From Lysobacterales bacterium (GTDB lineage Bacteria; Pseudomonadota; Gammaproteobacteria; Xanthomonadales; Xanthomonadaceae), in contig JAGRJX010000182.1 of NCBI GenBank assembly GCA_020442545.1, forward strand, positions 1-6,498: a DNA stretch of 6,498 bases, written 5' to 3'. The notes beneath the pieces are model-generated. The model ran no database searches, was not told the origin of the DNA, and was given only the letters and a program-made list of their open reading frames with translations. The position numbers were made by a program, and so were the translations under genes. Shown piece after piece: positions 1-5,676 of this stretch. The first letter of the stretch is position 1, and every line of letters starts with the position of its first letter.

Positions 1-337
1 TGCGCTGGCGCGGCGTCAGCGTGGTGTAAGCGCCGGCGCCAGTTTCGCGCACGGCGATTTCCAGCCAGCGCGGCGCGGCGTTGAACGGGCCATCGCCGAA
101 GTCCAGCTGCACGGTGAAGATGCCGGCATCGACATCCACCGACGACAGCGACTGGTCGACGCCCACCTGTCCGCCAGCGGCGGCGTCATCGAACAGCCGG
201 AAGCGGAAGTCATGCAGACCATCCGCCGGCTGCCCGGCATTGCCAAGCCGGCCCTGGTAGGTGAAGGCGGTTTCGGCGTGGGCGATGCCGCAGGCCGTGA
301 TCAAGGCGACCAGCAGCAGTTTCGTCAGGATGTTCAT
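1..337 (-). CDS. Secreted FTYQGRL-type protein, N-terminal part (3' end outside window)
   Basis: The frame runs open from the ATG at 337 to the window edge, so 112 residues are visible. Residues 1-21 are an export signal (MNILTK, hydrophobic core, AHA before ETAF). Cys16 in ITAC also fits a lipobox, so either signal peptidase I or lipoprotein processing is possible. The mature start carries a pattern common in exported proteins of Gram-negative bacteria: FTYQGRL at 25-31, LHDFRFRLFDDAAAGGQVG at 41-59, GIFTVQLDFG at 72-81, FNAAPRWLEIAVR at 85-97 and YTTLTPRQR at 104-112. In relatives I recall, this region reads on into an APYA-like stretch and then a variable, sometimes fibre-like or S74-chaperone C-terminus, which cannot be seen here. 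It overlaps the preceding stop by four bases (ATGA) and is the fifth exported protein in the row. Function is unknown; an exposed structural role is inferred. Confidence 0.88.
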   Translation of the reverse strand, partial: MNILTKLLLVALITACGIAHAETAFTYQGRLGNAGQPADGLHDFRFRLFDDAAAGGQVGVDQSLSSVDVDAGIFTVQLDFGDGPFNAAPRWLEIAVRETGAGAYTTLTPRQR

Positions 338-642
338 GGCGTGTCCTCGAAGCCGTCGGAAAACAGGGTGTCGCCCGCAGCGGCGACGTCGGGCGACCAG
401 TAGCCGCCGTCGAGCGTGAAGGCAGCGCCGCTGGCGCGACCGGCCGCCACCTGGCCCAGCGTGCCGTCGAGCTGCCAGGCGCCATTGCCGGAACGCCCGC
501 CACCGGGCGCGATCACCTGGCGCTGCATCTCGAAGGCTGACACGCCATTGGCCACCTTGGCCGTCGGCGGCTCCGCGCCGAATGCGCTGGCGCTGTGCAG
601 GCCCGCCAGGGCCAGGATCGGGAATATCAGACGCTGGTTCAC
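334..642 (-). CDS. Small secreted protein of the GGG...GTxGQ...GG(F/Y)W type
   Basis: This is a 102-aa exported protein. Residues 1-23 are a signal peptide (MNQRLIF, hydrophobic core, cleavage near FGA before EPP). The mature part carries a pattern I recall from many uncharacterised secreted bacterial proteins: FEMQRQVIAPGGG at 37-49, then WQLDGTLGQ at 56-64, AGRASG at 67-72 and FTLDGGYWSP at 75-84. I know no assigned function. The end TLFSDGFEDTP carries the same (I/L)Fx(N/D)GFE signature as the two preceding large proteins, here with three extra residues. The start is GTG at 642, supported by a GAGGAG 6 nt upstream and a signal peptide starting exactly there. It follows the 680-aa gene by 3 nt and overlaps the next gene in an ATGA. 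It has no cysteines. Such a short protein could be a minor co-exported component; this is inference. Confidence 0.88.
   Translation of the reverse strand: MNQRLIFPILALAGLHSASAFGAEPPTAKVANGVSAFEMQRQVIAPGGGRSGNGAWQLDGTLGQVAAGRASGAAFTLDGGYWSPDVAAAGDTLFSDGFEDTP
344..348 (-). promoter_or_regulatory. Shine-Dalgarno GAGGA for the left-edge gene, within the preceding coding region
   Basis: GAGGA lies 6 nt upstream of the ATG at 337. It is formed by the Glu-Asp codons of the SDGFED ending of the 102-aa protein. With the ATGA overlap it supports coupled translation. Confidence 0.8.
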
Positions 643-645
643 GAT

Positions 646-2688
646 TCACTCCTCGAAGCCATTCCGGAAGATGGACACACCTTCGACGCCGAGTGCAACC
701 TCAACCTGACTATCGCCCGCAAGCGTGATCGTGCACTGCAGGCCATTGCCGGACACGCTGTCGCAGCCGGTCCATCCGCTGACCACCGTGCCGGGCTGCG
801 GCGTGGCGGTCAACACGATGACGTCGTCCACGGCAAAGCCGGCGCTGCAGGTGGCGCCGCAGTTGATGCCCGACGGCGCGCTGCTGATGGTGGCGTCGAG
901 CCCGGCTTCAGACAGCGATTTGCTGACCTGCAGCGTGGCCGGTAAGGCAGCGGCCTGGAAGTTGGCGGTGGCGCTGAAGTTCTGGTCCATGGCCAGCGTG
1001 CAGTCACCGGTACCCGACGCGGCGCAATCGCCCGACCAGCCGACGAACTCGTAGTCGTTGTAGGCGGAGGCGGTCAGCGTGATGATCGAGCCGTCCGGCA
1101 ATTCGTGGTCGCAGGGGCTGATGCTGGTGTAGCAGAGCACCGTGCCGTTGCCGTCGATAATCCGGCCGTTGCCGGGAGCGGCAAGGCTCAGCGTGCGGGC
1201 AACCGGATCATCACCCGGCTGGTATTCCACCGCGCCGATATCGCATTCCGCGTTGCCACCGCTGCCATCGCCATCGACGGGCCGCGTCTCGCCACGCTGA
1301 TCGGTGGCGATGGTCGCACCCAGCACGCCGGTGCAGGGGCCATCCTTGCCGCCGTCGAGGGCCAGGCCGCCGGGGCGCGGCAGGAAGGTTTCCAGCACCA
1401 GCGCGCCGGTGTTGTCGCCATAGTCACCGAGGTTGAACACGCCGGGATCGGCGACGTTGCTGTGATCAGTGCCGACGCTGGTGCAGGAGGTGCCGGCATC
1501 GATGTTGTAGCCGGCCGACTGATAGGTGCCGCCGTTGGTTGTTCTGCAGGCCGGGTCGCCGCTGCTCCCCGGACTCCAGACAATGCTGTGGGTCATCGAC
1601 ACACTGGCGTCGGTACTGGCGTGGACAACGGACTCGATGGCGTTGTTGGGCAGGCCGTTGCCAATGAAGGTGCTGTGGAACACTCCGGTAGTACCCTCGA
1701 CCGCATAGATGGCATTGCCGATCGCACTGAAGGTCCGGTTGCCGCTGAAGGTGCTGTTGGTGATGCTGGCCAGGAAACCATTGATCGCCACGGCCCCGCC
1801 GGTGCCGGCATAGTTGTCGGTGAAGGTGCTGTTGCTGATGGCCATGATGCCGCTACCGCCGCCCCGCCAGTACACCGCGCCGCCGATATCATTGGTTGTT
1901 CCGGCAAGGTCGAGGTCGTTGTCATGGAAGTGACTGCGGTCGATGCTGACAGAGGCCACATTGGGCAGGTAGAGCGCACCGCCATTCTCCGTGCCGTGGT
2001 TACTGATGAAGGAGGATCGGTCGATCACCACGGGCGACGGCGCCACCGCGGGCGAAAAGCCACTCACGCCAATGGCGCCGCCGAAGCCTTCGACGCTGTT
2101 GTTGACGAACTCGCACTGCACCACCCGCAGCTGGCTGCCGCTGCCGGGCAGGCGCGTGCTGATGGCACCACCAACCGCATTGCCAGTACCGCCCTCGTTG
2201 TTGCGGAAGCGGCATTGTTCGACACGAATCGTGCCTGCCTGGTCCACCAGCAACCCGGCGCCTGGCAGGGTTTCCTTGCCATCGGCGATGGTCAGGTTGC
2301 TGATTTTCACGTCGTGCGTGTTGTCCGGCATGTTCACGTAGAACACGCCGGTCACGCCCTGACCGGAGATGGTGGTCGCATCCTTACCGCCACCGAGGAT
2401 TTCGACCTTTTCCAGCAGCGGCAGGTTGCTGTCCAGGTTGATGGTGCCGGCCAGCAGCACCCAGATGGCGTCCGTACCAACGCTGGTGCCGGCGGGGCAG
2501 TCGTCTACGGCCGCGTTGGTATTGGCCGCGATCACTGCCTCGCGCAGCGAGCAGTTGCCGTTGTCGGTGACGGCATCTTCCAGTGTGTCGACGTTGATGG
2601 TGGCGGCCGACGCTGCGTTGGCGCCAAGGCCAAGCGTTGTGGCACACAGAATGGTGAGGACGTGTCGATGAAAAGTCTTGCAGGTCAT
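646..2688 (-). CDS. Secreted CSLREA / beta-helix / choice-of-anchor Q protein with two InlB-like repeats
   Basis: This 680-aa exported protein has the same plan as the 962-aa gene just upstream and is clearly its paralogue. Residues 1-28 are a signal peptide (MTCKTFHRH, hydrophobic core, cleavage after ASA). Cys15 in TILC does not fit a lipobox. Residues 29-75 are the CSLREA domain (ATINVDTLED, NCSLREAV, then DDCPAG). Residues ~125-345 are beta-helix rungs with FxxN and GGA signatures: FRNN 161, FVNN 194, FISN 227, FHDN 254, FTDN 289, FSGN 314, FIGN 341. Residues ~415-490 are a good choice-of-anchor Q match (TDQRGETRPVDGDG, ECDIGAVEYQ). Residues 496-577 and 582-666 are two InlB-like repeats, each with four Cys; the second is degenerate. 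The end is SIFRNGFEE, then TGA. It starts 24 nt after the upstream paralogue and ends 3 nt before the next start. It is intact. No enzymatic residues are seen; an adhesin or matrix role is inferred only. Confidence 0.95.
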   Translation of the reverse strand: MTCKTFHRHVLTILCATTLGLGANAASAATINVDTLEDAVTDNGNCSLREAVIAANTNAAVDDCPAGTSVGTDAIWVLLAGTINLDSNLPLLEKVEILGGGKDATTISGQGVTGVFYVNMPDNTHDVKISNLTIADGKETLPGAGLLVDQAGTIRVEQCRFRNNEGGTGNAVGGAISTRLPGSGSQLRVVQCEFVNNSVEGFGGAIGVSGFSPAVAPSPVVIDRSSFISNHGTENGGALYLPNVASVSIDRSHFHDNDLDLAGTTNDIGGAVYWRGGGSGIMAISNSTFTDNYAGTGGAVAINGFLASITNSTFSGNRTFSAIGNAIYAVEGTTGVFHSTFIGNGLPNNAIESVVHASTDASVSMTHSIVWSPGSSGDPACRTTNGGTYQSAGYNIDAGTSCTSVGTDHSNVADPGVFNLGDYGDNTGALVLETFLPRPGGLALDGGKDGPCTGVLGATIATDQRGETRPVDGDGSGGNAECDIGAVEYQPGDDPVARTLSLAAPGNGRIIDGNGTVLCYTSISPCDHELPDGSIITLTASAYNDYEFVGWSGDCAASGTGDCTLAMDQNFSATANFQAAALPATLQVSKSLSEAGLDATISSAPSGINCGATCSAGFAVDDVIVLTATPQPGTVVSGWTGCDSVSGNGLQCTITLAGDSQVEVALGVEGVSIFRNGFEE
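649..654 (-). promoter_or_regulatory. Shine-Dalgarno GAGGAG for the 102-aa gene, inside the preceding stop-proximal codons
   Basis: GAGGAG is also the last two codons (Glu-Glu) of the 680-aa protein. Then come TGA, three bases and the GTG start at 642, giving 6-nt spacing. This arrangement supports the GTG start and indicates translational coupling. Confidence 0.85.
691..1203 (-). repeat. Two InlB B-like protein repeats in the 680-aa protein
   Basis: The units are ~958-1203 and ~691-945. The first has FVGWSGDC and a closing ATANF, but its first Cys pair is widened to CX6C and its second to CX7C. The second has PSGINCGATC and VSGWTGC, with its second Cys pair widened to CX9C. Both keep the four-cysteine plan of the five repeats in the upstream paralogue but diverge more. 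Confidence 0.8.
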
Positions 2689-2695
2689 GTCGGGA

Positions 2696-2701
2696 CTCCT
2701 C
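2696..2701 (-). promoter_or_regulatory. Shine-Dalgarno GAGGAG for the 680-aa gene
   Basis: GAGGAG lies 7 nt upstream of the ATG at 2688, within the 24-nt gap after the preceding TAA. The sequence AGGAGTCC and the 7-nt spacing repeat those of the upstream paralogue, which suggests the duplication carried its leader. Confidence 0.85.
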
Positions 2702-2712
2702 GTGGTTGGCGT

Positions 2713-5601
2713 TTACTCGAAGCCGTTGGCGAAGATGTCGGTGGTGTTGACGACGAAATGCGCGGAGACGCTGCGGGTCTGGTCGATCTGTACTACGCAG
2801 GCGCCGCTGCCGCTGCAGTCGCCGCTCCAGTGGTCAAAGGCAAAGCCCGGGTCGGCGCTGGGCGTCAGGGTGATGCTGGCGCCGTTGAGGTAGCTTTCCG
2901 TGCAGTCGCCCGGACAGGTAATACCCGCAGGGGTGCTGATCACGCGGCCACCGCCGACAACGACCACGCTCAGCGTGTGGCTGCCGGTCTGGAACACCGC
3001 GTCGACCGTGACGTCGTCATCCAGCAGCACGTTGCAGTCTCCGTTGCCGCTGCATTGATTGCTGTTCCAGCCGACGAACACGCTGCCGGGGTCGGCGCTG
3101 GCCGACAGGGTGATCGCACTGCCGTTCACCCAGGTCGCGCTGCACTGTCCGGGGCAGGCGATGCCGGCAGGTGTGCTGACGATCTGGCCGGATCCGCTAC
3201 CCGAAGGATTCACCGTCAGCGTGCGCTCGCGCTCGAAGCGGGCAGCGGCGGCGTAGGGGCCGCCATCCATGTCCAGCTCGCAGTCGGCCGCGTCGCCGAA
3301 GGTCAGGCAGTCCGCTTCCCAGCCGACGAAGATGCTGCCGGCGTTGGCGCTCGCCGACAGGGTGAGCATTTCGCTGCGCGAGAAGCTGGCCGTGCAGTCC
3401 AGGGCCGGGCAGTCGATGCCGGGCAGGTCGCTGGTAACGCTGCCGACGCCGCCACCGGGCAGCGTCACGCTGACCGGGAAATGGGTAGCGGTGAATTCGG
3501 CGGTTACCGCCCTGGCGGCGCTGACCGTTACCTGGCAATTGCCGGTGCCGCTGCAGCCACCGCCCGACCAGCCGCTGAACGTCGAACCGGCAGCGGCGGT
3601 CGCGCTCAGTGTGACCACGCTACCTTCTCCAAAGTTCGCTGCACAGGTGGGCTGGCACTGGATGCCGCTGGGCTGGCTTTGCACCGTGCCGTTGCCGTCA
3701 CCGGACAAGGTGATGCTCAGTGGATGCGAGGGCAGTTCGTCAAAGCTGGCGGTGACGCTCTTCGCGGCGTCCATCGACAGCAGGCAGTCGCCGTTGCCGC
3801 TGCAGTCGCCACTCCAGCCGCTGAACACGCTGCCTGCACTGGCGCTGGCGCTCAGGGTGATGCTGGTGTTTTCGGCGAACGCTTCTTCGCAGTCTGCGCC
3901 GCAGTCGATGCCGGCGGGATTGCTGCTGACCTGGCCGGTGCCGGCACCAGACAGGGTGACGTCCAGCTGGTAGGCGTCCGGTAGTTCGAAGGCGCCGATA
4001 TCGCAATCGGCCACACCGGAGGCATCGCCGTCGCCAGGTCGGCTGGCATCGCGCAGATCGTCGATCAGCGCCGCGCCGTCGCCGTCCAGGCAGCTGGCGG
4101 CCGACCAGGCATCGATGGCCGGACTGCCGGACTGCGGCAGCAGGTTCAGCGGCTTCAGCAGATTGCCGCTGTTACTCGCGGCGACCATCGGCGCGGCCTC
4201 GACATCGTTCGCGCCGAGGAAAAGGCAGTCGGTATCCGGCGAGAGGTTGGCGCCGCCGGAGAGCGTCAGCGGCTGCGTGCTGCCGCCCTCGATCAGGCAT
4301 TCAAAGAAGGCAGGCGGGTTGCTCAATGGGTCGAACAGATTGCCGGCCAGCGTCCATTGCCAGCCGCTGGCGTCGGCTGGCGCCCACAGGTACAGGCTGC
4401 GCGAGCCGCTGGAGCCGGTCTGCACCTGCCGATGGAAGCTGTTGCCGATCAGCTTCACGCTGCGTGGCTGCGCATCGTGGCTGGCGTTGAAATACACCGC
4501 GCCGCCGGTGGCATTGGTGCTGTTCTCCGAGAACAGGTTGTTCTCGATGCGCGCGTCCAGACTCAAGGCCGCGATGGCGCCGCCGTTCGCAGCGGCGGCA
4601 TTGCCAATGAAGCTGCTGCGCTGAACCAGCAGGCTGCTCTGGCTACCCAGGCTGTTGCCGTCGATGCGCAGACCACCGCCCCAGCTGCTGGCCTGGTTAT
4701 TCTGGAACAGGCTGTCACTCACGGTCACCCGCAGGCGCTGGTTGGCGTTGGAGCCTGCCCAGGCCACGACGCCGGCACCTTGACGCGCGCTGCCGTCGAG
4801 GAAACGGCTGCGAACGATGTCCAGCACCGGCGTGCCGGGGCCACTTGGACTCATGGATGACTCGAAACGGATGGCACCGCCGTCATAGGTGGCCTGGTTG
4901 TTGATGAAATCGGTGTCCTCGATCAGCACCTGATGCGCGGCCCGTGTGTCGAACAGATAGATGGCGCCGCCGTTGCCGTTGACCGCGCGGTTGTCCTGGA
5001 ACAGGCAGTCCGTGAAGGCCAGCTGGCCGTCGCCGCCGCTCTGTGACAGAGCGCCGCCGTTGAATCCGCTGGTCTGATTGCCGATGAAATGCACGCGCTG
5101 GAAATGGGCGTTCTGGCTCTCCAGGCGCACGCCGACGCCATCGCCACTGCCACTGCCACCGCCGCCAACGATATCGATATCGGACATTTCGAATGGCACC
5201 GCGCCGCTTCTCACCCACAGCACGCGATGCGGCGACAGCGTGGACGCCTGCAAGCGCAGCCGCATGTTCGCAGGTGCCCGGATTGCCAGGGCTTCGATGG
5301 GCGCAATCTCACCCGCGAACAGGGTGCTGGCCAGTTCGATACTGGCCTGACCCGCAGTGAAGAGACTGGCGTCGAAGGTGATGAGGTCGTCACCTGCGCC
5401 AGCGGCGCAGTCCGGGTGCGCACCGTCGTTGTTGTTGGCGTTATCCAGCGCCTCGCGCAGCGAGCAGGCGCTATCAGACGCGACGATGTCATCGAGGGTG
5501 TCCACCGTGATGGTGTCGGCGTCAGCAGTCCCGGAAACGAGCGCGAGGCCAGCGGCGATGACCAGCGTGATCGATGGTGTTCTCAGTGTCTGGAAGAACA
5601 T
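2713..5601 (-). CDS. Large secreted CSLREA / beta-helix / choice-of-anchor Q protein with five InlB-like repeats
   Basis: This 962-aa exported protein is probably surface-associated or released and adhesin-like; no catalytic motif is seen. Residues 1-28 are a signal peptide (MFFQTLRTP, hydrophobic core, cleavage after ADA). Residues 29-76 are a CSLREA N-terminal domain (DTITVDTLDD, then ACSLREAL, with a second Cys 19 residues after the first). Residues ~110-440 form a right-handed parallel beta-helix with rungs marked by FxxN and GGA(I/L/V): FIGN 172, FQDN 201, FINN 232, FQNN 299, FIGN 331, FSEN 357. Residues 487-540 resemble the choice-of-anchor Q region (SGSPAID, LRDASRPGDGD, CDIGAFEL). Residues 544-949 are five tandem divergent InlB B-type repeats of ~80 residues, each with GWxx or HWSG and four Cys. 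The last ten residues are TTDIFANGFE, then TAA. The next gene is a paralogue 24 nt downstream. The gene shows no truncation or frameshift. Family assignment is from memory of NCBIfam/Pfam patterns; the biological role is inferred. Confidence 0.95.
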   Translation of the reverse strand: MFFQTLRTPSITLVIAAGLALVSGTADADTITVDTLDDIVASDSACSLREALDNANNNDGAHPDCAAGAGDDLITFDASLFTAGQASIELASTLFAGEIAPIEALAIRAPANMRLRLQASTLSPHRVLWVRSGAVPFEMSDIDIVGGGGSGSGDGVGVRLESQNAHFQRVHFIGNQTSGFNGGALSQSGGDGQLAFTDCLFQDNRAVNGNGGAIYLFDTRAAHQVLIEDTDFINNQATYDGGAIRFESSMSPSGPGTPVLDIVRSRFLDGSARQGAGVVAWAGSNANQRLRVTVSDSLFQNNQASSWGGGLRIDGNSLGSQSSLLVQRSSFIGNAAAANGGAIAALSLDARIENNLFSENSTNATGGAVYFNASHDAQPRSVKLIGNSFHRQVQTGSSGSRSLYLWAPADASGWQWTLAGNLFDPLSNPPAFFECLIEGGSTQPLTLSGGANLSPDTDCLFLGANDVEAAPMVAASNSGNLLKPLNLLPQSGSPAIDAWSAASCLDGDGAALIDDLRDASRPGDGDASGVADCDIGAFELPDAYQLDVTLSGAGTGQVSSNPAGIDCGADCEEAFAENTSITLSASASAGSVFSGWSGDCSGNGDCLLSMDAAKSVTASFDELPSHPLSITLSGDGNGTVQSQPSGIQCQPTCAANFGEGSVVTLSATAAAGSTFSGWSGGGCSGTGNCQVTVSAARAVTAEFTATHFPVSVTLPGGGVGSVTSDLPGIDCPALDCTASFSRSEMLTLSASANAGSIFVGWEADCLTFGDAADCELDMDGGPYAAAARFERERTLTVNPSGSGSGQIVSTPAGIACPGQCSATWVNGSAITLSASADPGSVFVGWNSNQCSGNGDCNVLLDDDVTVDAVFQTGSHTLSVVVVGGGRVISTPAGITCPGDCTESYLNGASITLTPSADPGFAFDHWSGDCSGSGACVVQIDQTRSVSAHFVVNTTDIFANGFE
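2755..3972 (-). repeat. Five tandem InlB B-like protein repeats (~240 bp each)
   Basis: The approximate units are 3742-3972, 3493-3726, 3235-3483, 2992-3225 and 2755-2979. Each encodes: short hydrophobic strand, G-x-G-x-V/I, PxGIxC, a second Cys (CX3C in four units, CX4C in the third), ITLSAxAxxGxxFxGW, a second Cys pair (CX5C in four units, CX8C in the third), and a closing SVTAxF-type strand. The third unit is most divergent, with WEADC in place of WSGDC. The segments around the FxGWSGDCSGNGDC core are also alike at the DNA level, so copy-number change by recombination is possible. These resemble the divergent InlB B-repeat family (Pfam Flg_new_2, from memory). Confidence 0.9.
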
Positions 5602-5608
5602 CTGTGGA

Positions 5609-5614
5609 CTCCTT
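5609..5614 (-). promoter_or_regulatory. Strong Shine-Dalgarno AAGGAG for the 962-aa gene
   Basis: AAGGAG lies 7 nt upstream of the ATG at 5601, close to ideal. It decides the start in favour of 5601 over an in-frame ATG at 5661, which would add 20 polar residues before the signal peptide. The context AGGAGTCC is shared with the leader of the paralogous gene downstream. Confidence 0.85.
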
Positions 5615-5676
5615 GCATCAATCAGTGAGGTTCTGAACCGTTGTGTCGTATCGCTCGACATCGTGCTCAGTGGTGG

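Noticed and set aside
16..503. Minus-strand open frames at 16-246 and 210-503
   Set aside because: They overlap, in other frames, the left-edge FTYQGRL-type gene (1-337) and the 102-aa gene. Their translations are Arg/Pro/Ser-rich with no family pattern.
2640..2646. Possible lipobox at Cys15 of the 680-aa protein
   Set aside because: The residue before Cys is Leu (TILC), which does not fit the small residue needed at -1. A normal signal peptidase I site (ASA) follows at 26-28.
1105..3984. A 959-codon open frame on the plus strand antisense to both large genes
   Set aside because: It is a shadow of the minus-strand genes. They share one phase with a 24-nt stop-free gap, and their GC-rich third positions suppress stops on the opposite strand. 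Its translation is Ala/Gly/Val/Asp-rich with no domain, and no signal or ribosome binding site was noted, whereas the minus strand shows clear families.
5629..5660. Small inverted repeats GGTTC-T-GAACC and TGTCG...CGACA between the 127-aa and 962-aa genes
   Set aside because: Five-base arms are expected by chance, and neither sits in a promoter-like context.
5602..5661. Earlier in-frame ATG at 5661 as start of the 962-aa gene
   Set aside because: It would put 20 polar residues before the signal peptide. The ATG at 5601 has an AAGGAG at 7 nt and starts the signal peptide directly.
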